NCBI RefSeq assembly: GCF_030064895.1 | Contig: NZ_JASJEB010000018.1 | Coordinates: 1-45,571, forward strand | Origin: Crocosphaera sp. | Lineage (GTDB): Bacteria > Cyanobacteriota > Cyanobacteriia > Cyanobacteriales > Microcystaceae | Length of the DNA stretch: 45,571 nucleotides | Direction of reading: 5' to 3' | Shown here: positions 24,498 through 33,125 of the stretch, in pieces | Layout of the letters: every line of letters begins with the position of its first letter | How positions within the stretch are numbered: the stretch's first letter is position 1 | Notes under the pieces: model-generated | Told to the model about the DNA's origin: nothing | Database searches by the model: none | Seen by the model: only the letters and a program-made list of their open reading frames with translations | Translations under genes and position numbers: made by a program

Positions 24498-26965
24498 GAG
24501 ATCAAACCCAACAACGAAAAGTCGCCCTCAAAAACAAGCGAGATGCACAAGGTGTTCCCTTGTTAAATGGGATAGACTATGTAGAAATAGGAGAAGATGG
24601 GCAAACCCTTTTCGTTCACTTTATCCACAATTTAAGCCAACCCAACCCCAAAGAAAAAAGACCCACTACCGCAGACCTTCTGAAGCAACAAAATCTAGTT
24701 ATTACCAACGTTAAGACCTTAGAAACCGTTAGGATCTCATCGATCCACACCTTGGCCAATCTTCTCATTATTCGAGTCAAAAATATTAGCAGTCTAGGGA
24801 CTTATCGCCTTCGGTTAGTCAATAATACCGCCTCAACCTTACCCCCCCAAGGGTTTGATCCCCAACTGTCTCAAATTGAGTTTTCCTTGAGAAGGAAAGC
24901 AACTAGCGAGTTTGACTGTCAAGACGTTCCTCCCATTGCCGAAAAACAACCTCCACCCCCCACCATTGATTACTTAGCCAAAGATTATCAGAGCTTTCGC
25001 ACCTTGATGCTCGATCGCCTGGCCGTAACCATCCCTCAATGGCAAGAACGCAACCCAGCGGATCTAGGGATCATGTTAGTGGAACTCTTCGCCTATATTG
25101 GCGATCGCCTAAGTTATTATCAAGATGCAGTGGCCACAGAAGCCTATCTAGGGACTGCAAGAAAGCGCATCTCTATCCGTCGTCACAGTCGCCTTCTAGA
25201 CTATTTCATACACGAAGGGTGCAACGCGAGAGCTTGGGTGATCATTGAATTAAACGAAAATTCCCAAGACGAGATCAAGTTATTAGGTCCTTCAGTGCAG
25301 GAAAATCGTCCAGGGGTTAAATTTTTAACCCAAACCTCTTTTCCGCAGGGGAACTTAAAAGAGCAAGACTTGCAAACAGCTTTAAATGAAGGGGCGCAGG
25401 TATTTGAAGCCATGCACGATATCACCCTCTATCATTCATTGAACACCATTGAGTTTTATACCTGGGGAAACGAAGATTATTCATTACCCAAAGGTGCAAC
25501 AACCGCCACATTAAAAGATGAACAGAGAACCTTATATAAAGACCTCCGAGAAGGAAGCGTTTTAGTCATAGAAAACCAGTTAAATCCAGTGCTTAATCAA
25601 ACCCATCTGGTACGCTTAACACAAGTAACACACAGTTATGACCCTCTGTTTGACACCGCATTGGTTACCATAGAATGGGATGAACAAGAAGCGTTACCCT
25701 TCGACGTACCTATCTCCCGTCGCAACGATCAAGGAAAATTAGAAGAAAAAATATACATTGCCAGAGGAAACGTCGTTTTAGTCGATGCAGGACGCACCCT
25801 ATCTCAACCAGAACCTCTATGGAAGAATCCAGGTTGGGACTCACAACAACGACCTCGGTTACAAGAAGAACCCCTAACCCATCAAGGCCGCGTGTATTTA
25901 AGCGATCGCCAACGATGGGGATTATTTGATGCCAAAGCACCCGCAAAAAACGCCATGGAGTGGGAATTAAGAGATGCTAGACCCGCCATCTATTTAGTGG
26001 AAACCAAAGACCAAAGAGCGAATAGAGCCAACCTTCCGAAATGGTCTCCTCAACCCGACTTGCTCAACAGCGATCGCTTTGCCAGAGAGTTTGTCGTAGA
26101 AACAGAAGAAGATAGACGAACTTATCTACGCTTTGGAGATGGGATGTTAGGAAAGAAACCCCAACAGAACGATCGTCTAGAAGCAGTGTATCGTATTGGT
26201 AACGGTATTCAAGGCAATGTGGGGGCCGAAGCCATAAAAAACATAATCTTACCCAAAGAATTAGAAAAAATAAAATTAGAAGTGCGTAACCCTCTACCGG
26301 CTCAAGGAGGGCAAGAACCGGAACCCATAGAAGAAGTGAGATTATACGCCCCCCAAGCCTTTCGAGAGCAAAAACGAGCCGTAACCGAAAAAGATTACGA
26401 GAAGATCACCGAAACCTACCCAGGGGTACAAAAAGCTTTGGCAACCCGTCATTGGACTGGTAGCTGGCACACCATTTTTATCAGCGTAGACCGTCAAGGA
26501 GGACGAAGAATTGACGAAGCCTTTGAACAGGGTTTATTGGCCTTCCTCGAACCCTTTCGACTTGCTGGCCAAAATCTCGAAATTGAACAACCTTTATTAG
26601 TATCCCTCGATATTGCCATGACTGTCACTATTGAACCAGACTATTTTCAGGACTCCGTGAAAGAAGCGTTATTAGATACCTTCAGCAATAGCATTTTGGA
26701 AGATGGAGTATTAGGCTTTTTTCATCCCGATCGCTTCACCTTCGGACAACCGGTTTACCTCAGTCAACTCATTGCTAGAGCAATGGAAGTTACCGGCGTT
26801 CGCTCAGTAAAAGTAACCCGTTTTCAACGTCAAGACCAACCCTCAATCCTTCCTCTAGAAACCGGCAACATTCAATTTGAGCGTCTGGAAATAGCGCAAT
26901 TAGACAATAATCCCAATGTTCCTGAAAATGGCACCCTACAGTTTAACCTAGAGGGGGGACTATGA
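24494..26965 (+). CDS. Baseplate J-type assembly protein 1
   Basis: 823 residues, typical of the putative baseplate assembly proteins of eCIS. Visible landmarks are DYLAKDYQSFRTLMLDRLAV, NPADLGIMLVELFAYIGDRLSYYQDAVATEAYL, the LRFGDGMLGKKP motif and the wedge-forming C-terminal part AVTEKDYEKITETYPGVQKALA. The start is TTG, overlapping the gp25 stop (TTGA), with AGAGG about eight bases upstream; no ATG is near. The stop overlaps the ATG of the next gene (ATGA), so translation should be coupled. Function: structural baseplate wedge that links spike and sheath. Confidence 0.9.
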   Translation: MRDQTQQRKVALKNKRDAQGVPLLNGIDYVEIGEDGQTLFVHFIHNLSQPNPKEKRPTTADLLKQQNLVITNVKTLETVRISSIHTLANLLIIRVKNISSLGTYRLRLVNNTASTLPPQGFDPQLSQIEFSLRRKATSEFDCQDVPPIAEKQPPPPTIDYLAKDYQSFRTLMLDRLAVTIPQWQERNPADLGIMLVELFAYIGDRLSYYQDAVATEAYLGTARKRISIRRHSRLLDYFIHEGCNARAWVIIELNENSQDEIKLLGPSVQENRPGVKFLTQTSFPQGNLKEQDLQTALNEGAQVFEAMHDITLYHSLNTIEFYTWGNEDYSLPKGATTATLKDEQRTLYKDLREGSVLVIENQLNPVLNQTHLVRLTQVTHSYDPLFDTALVTIEWDEQEALPFDVPISRRNDQGKLEEKIYIARGNVVLVDAGRTLSQPEPLWKNPGWDSQQRPRLQEEPLTHQGRVYLSDRQRWGLFDAKAPAKNAMEWELRDARPAIYLVETKDQRANRANLPKWSPQPDLLNSDRFAREFVVETEEDRRTYLRFGDGMLGKKPQQNDRLEAVYRIGNGIQGNVGAEAIKNIILPKELEKIKLEVRNPLPAQGGQEPEPIEEVRLYAPQAFREQKRAVTEKDYEKITETYPGVQKALATRHWTGSWHTIFISVDRQGGRRIDEAFEQGLLAFLEPFRLAGQNLEIEQPLLVSLDIAMTVTIEPDYFQDSVKEALLDTFSNSILEDGVLGFFHPDRFTFGQPVYLSQLIARAMEVTGVRSVKVTRFQRQDQPSILPLETGNIQFERLEIAQLDNNPNVPENGTLQFNLEGGL

Positions 26966-29900
26966 AAGACAATAATCCAACTCCCAAACTATCAAGGAAC
27001 CGACCCGGTTTATCCCAAATAAACTATCGCATTAGTGATTATAATCGATTTTTCGAGCGTTTACTCTCTCGATTATCTCAAGGGGAGGATGACGTAACCC
27101 GGCCGTTATTACAGTTCACAACTCGTTCAAGAGATGACGCAGCCATCGCCTTATTAGATGCTTGGGCAATCATGGCTGATGTCTTGACCTTTTATCAAGA
27201 ACGCATCGTCAATGAAGGTTATGTGCGTACCGCAATAGAACGGCGATCGCTGTTAGAATTGGCCAGGGCGATCGGCTATGAACTTAATCCAGGGGTCGTT
27301 GCAAGCACCTATTTATCTTTTACCGTCGAAGAAGCACCTGATTCCCCAACTGTCACTCAGATAGCCAAGGGAACAGCAGTGAGTAGTGTTCCCGAAGGAG
27401 AAGAGTTACCCCAAATCTTTGAAACCACCGAAGATTTTACCGCATATGTGCAATGGAATGTCATCACCCCCAGAGATACTCGGCCCCAAACCATCGCCCC
27501 TGAAACAACGCAACTATACCTAACGGGTATCGATACTCAACTCGAAGCAGGAGATTATTTATTATTACTAGATAAGCAAGAGAAGGAGAGGGTTTATCTG
27601 CTGAAACTGAGCAGTGTGGAAAGCAATAGTGATAAAAACTATACTTTAGTAACCTTTCCGAAACTTGATAACCTGACGCAACCTTTGCGTCAACCTCAAG
27701 TCTTTGCTTTTCGCGGAGAAGCTTCTTTTTTTGGGAGTAATGCACCGCAATGGGATACCCTTAGTACAGAAGATAAACGCAGTGCTATTGAAGCAGATCA
27801 GGATCAAGATGAAATTGAAGTCAATGGAGTCAAGATTGATGGGGGTGTGATAACCATTAATCAGAATAATAATCAGTGGAAATCTAATTTAGTGGGTCAA
27901 GGATTGCCCAATTTAGATATTAGTGATCTGGTGATTAATCAAGAGGGTGATGTCTTTGTTGCTATACCCAGTCGAGGAATTTTTCGTCTCTTTTCCGAAA
28001 GCGATCGCTGGGTAGAAATTAATGATGGTTTGAGCAATATAAATATTCAAACTTTATATGTTAATGAGCGAGGACATCTCTTTGCTGGAGGATCGAATGG
28101 GACTGCCGGTGGAGGTGCATTTCGCTCGAAAGATAATGGCAATAGTTGGACAGAAATTGCCACAGGAACTATCGGAGTTGAACCAGTTCCTAACAGTGGT
28201 GGTGAATTTAGAGCGGTGAATACCAGTATTTTTAATACGGTTGTGCGCTCATTTTTAACTTACGAAGAGAATGGAGTTATTTATATTTTTGTAGGGACAG
28301 ATAATGGAGTTTATCGTTCAATTGATGGAGGAAAAAATTGGTATTCTTTTAATAACAATTTATTATCAAATGAAACTGCTATTCGGTCTCTTGTTTTCTA
28401 CGGCAAGAATTTTGAAAATAGTGAATTTTCAATTTATAACAAACAAGAAGAAACCGTGAGATTTTCTGTAGATGCTCAAGATAAGATAATCATTAACCTA
28501 GAAACCAATGAACAGGATAATATTAAAAAAGCCCATTTTTCCATATTAGCTTTTTTAAAAGGTTCTGAAAACCTTGGTTTGTTATTACTTTGGGTGATGC
28601 TTTTACAACAATGGTATACTCTCCAAAAAGGAGATATTATTGAAGTAGAAAAACAATTTAGAATAGTTGAAGAAGTGATTAACAATAACACGATCAGAAT
28701 AGATTATCCTTTGTTAAAGAATGTCGAAGAGAGTGAATTGATTATTTATAAAAAAGATTTAAAAAGAAGGCCAAAATATGTAGTTTTTCAGTTCAGATTT
28801 TTGCTTTTTTTGATAGAAACTAACCGAATTAATTTATTCTTAGTTTTGGTCATACTTTTATCAACCTTTGATTTTGCAAAAGTTTCTCTAGATAATCAAG
28901 ATAAAAAGAAAGTTAACGGAGATGTTAATACAAAGTTTGAAGAAGAGATAGAATCGGGAGATATTATTGAAGTAGCAGGTCATTTTAGAATTGTTGAAAA
29001 TATTGAGAATGATAATGAATTAAAGGTTTCCAGTCTTTTTGTGTCAATCATTGCCGGAACAGATAATGGTGTGTTTGAGCTTAAAAATATCACCAATAAT
29101 AGTCCTAATTGGAGTGAGAAAAATACAGGAATCGATTCAGATAACTTGGATGACCGAGATATTTCAATTTTAATTGACGATAATAAAAATGAACTTTATT
29201 TGGGAACCAAGAACAGAAAAATATACAGATTTCCTCAAATTGATGACACAGACTCTTGGGAAAAAATTGGACAAATAAATTCTGATAAACCTCAAAAAAT
29301 TACTGCTTTAGCTATCAATTCAGAAACAAAAAAATTAGTAGTAGGAACAGCAAAGCAAGGTCTTTATTATCAAAATAATGAGAATAGGTTCGAGAAAATT
29401 GAATCTGGTGATAATCAGCAAAAATTTCCTACAGCAATTACTGCTTTGCAATTCGATCAAAACCAAAATAAGTTTTTTGTCGGAACTAGATTTAGTGGGT
29501 TTTTCCAAGAAGAATGGCCAAACTTTGAAATTGAACCTGAAAAGATACAATTAGATACCCTATATCCTCAGATTTTAAATGATAGTTTGATTGTTATATT
29601 GAATGATGATTATTTTGAAGAACATAAAGTTAATAAAATTTCTCAACCTTTTGAAAATCGTTTCAATTTAAGTCTAGAAATTACTGAAATAGAAAGCAAT
29701 AAACCTATTGAAAATCCTGAAAAATTTAATCGACGTAATAGCAAAATTTTAATCGAAAGTGAACCATTAGAATTAGCACCCGAAAAATTAACCATTGTTG
29801 CAAGAGGAGAAGACATTTTCCTTGATCCGATTCAACAAGAAACCTTTTTAGAACCAGTTAAACAGGAATTTACTCAAACAAAAAATATATTTTTGAGTGA

Positions 29901-32766
29901 ATTTATAGAAAATTTAAACAGAGATCAAACTATCATTATTAGTGGTCAATATATGACTGCTGAAATTCAAGATATTGGGGGGATATTTTGTTCCCAAAAT
30001 CAGCAAAGAACTGACGAAGAACTCATTTCCTGGGAACCAAGTAATGTTGGGTTAACCAACTCTCAAGTAACGTCCTTAGTCATCAATTCACAAGAAAGTA
30101 AAAAAGAACTATTAGTAGGAACCACTCAAGGAATTTTTCATTCTTTAGATGATGGTAATCGTTGGGAACCTATTGATAGCTGGAAAAAAATTGAGAATAA
30201 ATTAGAAAATAAAGAAATTCAAGCATTATTGGTAAATAATAATAACATAATTTTCGTAGGAACAGCAGAAGGACTATTTAAGTCAGAAGATCAAGGAAAT
30301 AGTTGGCAACAAATAAAAGAAGAGACAGGACTAATCTATAATAATATTCTTGTCCTAAACGAAACTAAAAATGAGAAAGAGAATATACTATTAGTAGGTA
30401 CTCTTGAAGGAGGTTTATTCCAATTCAAAGATAAGGAACAGACATGGACTTCTTTAGGACTATACGACACCGATGTAACAGCTATTGCTATTCAAAAACA
30501 ACAAGCTGACAACTATCATTTATTTGTAGGCACAACTCAACAAGGAATATTTCGTTCCTTAGATCAGGGAAATAGTTGGGAAAAAATAATTGAAACAAGG
30601 GAAGGAAAAGGAAGACTATCAAGTGAAAATAATCAAGTGACTTGGAGGGGAAGTAATTTTAATCAACACATTAAACCAGGAGATACCATAAATGCAGCCG
30701 GACAAACTAGAACCATTACTAATGTTTTTACTATAGATAATAGTGAAGCAACTTTATCAATTGATAATCCCTTTCAACCTGATTTAATTAATCAAAACTT
30801 TACAATTGATACAGGATTAGCCAATAGGAGTATTACAGCAATTGCCCTAGGTTCAAGAGAAATTAAAGCAAAAATATCTATAGATAACAACACAATTACA
30901 GACACAGAGAATCAATTTACCAATCTCTTAAAAGTGCGTGACACCCTTACCCTTCACGTCAATGGGAAAATACAAACTCAAACGATTACTCAAATCTCTG
31001 AAAAAAGCGTAACCGTTGAACAACCTTTTGAGTTAGATGAAAATCAACCTATTAATAACCAAACAAAGACGATTATTATTAATCAAAATCTCATCTTTGC
31101 AGGAACATCAGGGAGTGGAGTATTTCGATCGCAAGATAACGGCGATTATTGGGAAGCCATTAACGTTAACTTAACCGATCTCGAAATACGTTGCTTGACG
31201 GTGGATACTCAAGGCAACATTTGGGTAGGAACAGCTAAAGATGGCGTTTTTCAGTCCAATAATAACGGAGATATCTGGATACCCTTTAACAACAACTTAG
31301 ACAATATAGATGTCCAAACCATCGTAATCGAAAATAACACAATTTTCGTCGGCGGAATCGGTATTTTAATCGCCGCAGATCGCTTACAAACCACCCCCAT
31401 ACAACGTCACGACACAGTGGAAATTCTTACCCCCCCCCTTCCCATGGTCAACCAGGAAGAAAAACGCTCATATCAACGCTGGACAGTCAGAAATAAAGAC
31501 GGGTTTGAAGGCCATTTAACCACAGAATTACCCAGCCAACCCTTAACCCTCAACCAGATAACCCTATTACCCGCCCCCGAAGACAGCGAAAGGGTCAGCG
31601 AAATAGCCACCATTGCCATTCCTCCCCAAGACGAACAACTGCCTATCTTAATCTTAAAAGACCCCCTCAAGAACGCTTATGACCCCCAAACAGTCACCAT
31701 TTATGGTAACGTAGTCCCAGCCACTCATGGGGAAACCGTAGAAGAAATACTAGGGAGTGGAGACGGAAACGCCACCAACCAAACCTTTACGCTGCAAGAA
31801 CCCCCCTTAACCTATATTTCCGCCCCCACGCCCAGTGGCAGAGAAAGTAGCCTAGAAGTGAGAATAAACGGGGTTCTCTGGCAAGAAGTCCCCTCCCTCT
31901 ATCCCCTCAAACCCCATGATCAAAATTACATCATTCGTATCCAAGACGACGGAACCACGAACGTTACCTTTGGAGATGGTAAAAAAGGATCTCGCTTACC
32001 CACCGGCGTTGAAAATATTACCGCAACCTATCGCCAAGGGATCGGGTCAGATGGGAACGTTGGGGCTAACAGTCTCAGTATTCTCAATAATACCCCTCCT
32101 TCGGTTGGCGACGTGATCAACCCCTTAAAAGCAACAGGAGGAACCGATCCCGAAACCCTCTCCCAAATTCGTCAAAATGCCCCATCAACCGTACGTATTT
32201 TAGATCGCATCGTCTCCTTAGAAGACTTTGAAGACTTCGCCCGCAGTTTTACTGGTATTGGTAAAGCGATCGCCACACCCATCTGGCAACAGGGAAGAGA
32301 GATCGTTCACCTGACCATCGCCACCGACACTGGAGAAACCGTACCCGAAACCTCCAGACTGTACAGTAGTTTAGTGACCGCCATTGACCAAGCCAAAGAT
32401 CCCCGTCAACCGGTGATGATTGATAGTTATCAAGCCATCAGATTTAATGTTGAAGCGCAATTAACCCTTGATCCCAAATATGAACCAGAACAAGTTATCT
32501 CAAAAGTCAGAGACGCTTTAATCAAAACCTTTGACTTCCCTGTGAGAAACTTCGGTCAACCTGTCACCACAGCCGAAGCCATTGCATCTATGCAGAAAGT
32601 CGAAGGGGTGATCGCTGTGGATCTCAATGCCCTCTATCAAAGCGATCGCAGTAAAGTCCTAAATCAATCTTTATCTGCTTCCCTCGCTTATTATGACCCC
32701 CGAACCAACCAAACAAAACCAGCCCAACTTTTATTAATTAATCCCTCTGGTATCCGATTAATTTGA
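26962..32766 (+). CDS. Baseplate J-type protein 2 with two large BNR/propeller inserts
   Basis: 1934 residues, about twice the usual size. The N-terminal baseplate J part (1-290) has ALLDAWAIMADVLTFYQERIVNEGY and ends at FFGSNAPQWDTL. Residues about 300-845 and 1020-1475 hold repeated blades of the form GTxxGxFRSxDxGxxW, i.e. sialidase/BNR-like propellers. Between them (about 846-1010) the J-protein core returns (LDTLYPQILNDSLIVI, LAPEKLTIV). The C-terminal part (1490-1934) carries VTFGDGKKGSRLPTG and the IVSLEDFEDFARSF domain. A small module (KPGDTINAAGQTRTITNV and relatives) recurs four times inside the inserts. Residues 534-554 and 613-636 are strongly hydrophobic. Inserts are AT-rich compared with the ends. 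Function: baseplate wedge with a decorated outer surface; a binding role for the propellers is inferred. Confidence 0.88.
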   Translation: MKDNNPTPKLSRNRPGLSQINYRISDYNRFFERLLSRLSQGEDDVTRPLLQFTTRSRDDAAIALLDAWAIMADVLTFYQERIVNEGYVRTAIERRSLLELARAIGYELNPGVVASTYLSFTVEEAPDSPTVTQIAKGTAVSSVPEGEELPQIFETTEDFTAYVQWNVITPRDTRPQTIAPETTQLYLTGIDTQLEAGDYLLLLDKQEKERVYLLKLSSVESNSDKNYTLVTFPKLDNLTQPLRQPQVFAFRGEASFFGSNAPQWDTLSTEDKRSAIEADQDQDEIEVNGVKIDGGVITINQNNNQWKSNLVGQGLPNLDISDLVINQEGDVFVAIPSRGIFRLFSESDRWVEINDGLSNINIQTLYVNERGHLFAGGSNGTAGGGAFRSKDNGNSWTEIATGTIGVEPVPNSGGEFRAVNTSIFNTVVRSFLTYEENGVIYIFVGTDNGVYRSIDGGKNWYSFNNNLLSNETAIRSLVFYGKNFENSEFSIYNKQEETVRFSVDAQDKIIINLETNEQDNIKKAHFSILAFLKGSENLGLLLLWVMLLQQWYTLQKGDIIEVEKQFRIVEEVINNNTIRIDYPLLKNVEESELIIYKKDLKRRPKYVVFQFRFLLFLIETNRINLFLVLVILLSTFDFAKVSLDNQDKKKVNGDVNTKFEEEIESGDIIEVAGHFRIVENIENDNELKVSSLFVSIIAGTDNGVFELKNITNNSPNWSEKNTGIDSDNLDDRDISILIDDNKNELYLGTKNRKIYRFPQIDDTDSWEKIGQINSDKPQKITALAINSETKKLVVGTAKQGLYYQNNENRFEKIESGDNQQKFPTAITALQFDQNQNKFFVGTRFSGFFQEEWPNFEIEPEKIQLDTLYPQILNDSLIVILNDDYFEEHKVNKISQPFENRFNLSLEITEIESNKPIENPEKFNRRNSKILIESEPLELAPEKLTIVARGEDIFLDPIQQETFLEPVKQEFTQTKNIFLSEFIENLNRDQTIIISGQYMTAEIQDIGGIFCSQNQQRTDEELISWEPSNVGLTNSQVTSLVINSQESKKELLVGTTQGIFHSLDDGNRWEPIDSWKKIENKLENKEIQALLVNNNNIIFVGTAEGLFKSEDQGNSWQQIKEETGLIYNNILVLNETKNEKENILLVGTLEGGLFQFKDKEQTWTSLGLYDTDVTAIAIQKQQADNYHLFVGTTQQGIFRSLDQGNSWEKIIETREGKGRLSSENNQVTWRGSNFNQHIKPGDTINAAGQTRTITNVFTIDNSEATLSIDNPFQPDLINQNFTIDTGLANRSITAIALGSREIKAKISIDNNTITDTENQFTNLLKVRDTLTLHVNGKIQTQTITQISEKSVTVEQPFELDENQPINNQTKTIIINQNLIFAGTSGSGVFRSQDNGDYWEAINVNLTDLEIRCLTVDTQGNIWVGTAKDGVFQSNNNGDIWIPFNNNLDNIDVQTIVIENNTIFVGGIGILIAADRLQTTPIQRHDTVEILTPPLPMVNQEEKRSYQRWTVRNKDGFEGHLTTELPSQPLTLNQITLLPAPEDSERVSEIATIAIPPQDEQLPILILKDPLKNAYDPQTVTIYGNVVPATHGETVEEILGSGDGNATNQTFTLQEPPLTYISAPTPSGRESSLEVRINGVLWQEVPSLYPLKPHDQNYIIRIQDDGTTNVTFGDGKKGSRLPTGVENITATYRQGIGSDGNVGANSLSILNNTPPSVGDVINPLKATGGTDPETLSQIRQNAPSTVRILDRIVSLEDFEDFARSFTGIGKAIATPIWQQGREIVHLTIATDTGETVPETSRLYSSLVTAIDQAKDPRQPVMIDSYQAIRFNVEAQLTLDPKYEPEQVISKVRDALIKTFDFPVRNFGQPVTTAEAIASMQKVEGVIAVDLNALYQSDRSKVLNQSLSASLAYYDPRTNQTKPAQLLLINPSGIRLI

Positions 32767-33125
32767 CCGAGGCTTCTGCCTCGAAAGGCAGGGGGCAGGA
32801 GGCAGGAGGCAGGAGAGTTTTTCTTCATCCCTTCCCCCTCTGGGTACAAGCCTCCCCTTTCAAGGGGAAAAGGGTTTGGTGGGAGTACAAGCTTCCTCCA
32901 AACAAGAAATCTCCTGCCTTCTGCCTTTCAACTACTGCCTCCTTTTGACGGCGTTTTAAGCTAATTTTGACTCCTGCTTATGGTTTCTGTGAAAATTTGA
33001 TTTTTACTTAAGTTTTTATTAGAATGAGGGGAACAATAAGTGATAAGTTATAACCAAGAGAAAAAAACAGAATTGTTAATGAAGGCCGCTAGTATCCTTG
33101 TATAGTTTAATAGAGGTATAGGAAA
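32767..33125. repeat. Gene-free spacer with heptamer arrays
   Basis: 359 bp between the baseplate gene and the DUF4157 gene. It carries GGCAGGA heptamers at about 32786-32815, their reverse complement at about 32911-32930, and CCCCTCT/CAAGGGG-type palindromic bits around 32840-32870. The opposed heptamer blocks could pair in RNA. I see no protein or RNA gene. The start of the next gene is set by a stop codon at 33111. Confidence 0.7.

Noticed and set aside
24475-24714. Plus-strand frame overlapping the gp25/J junction
   Set aside because: It lies in the wrong frame inside the J-protein gene and is an Arg/Ser-rich shadow.
32763-32948. Small plus-strand reading frame (61 codons)
   Set aside because: It consists of translated heptamer repeats and starts at a TTG overlapping the baseplate gene stop; no family resemblance.
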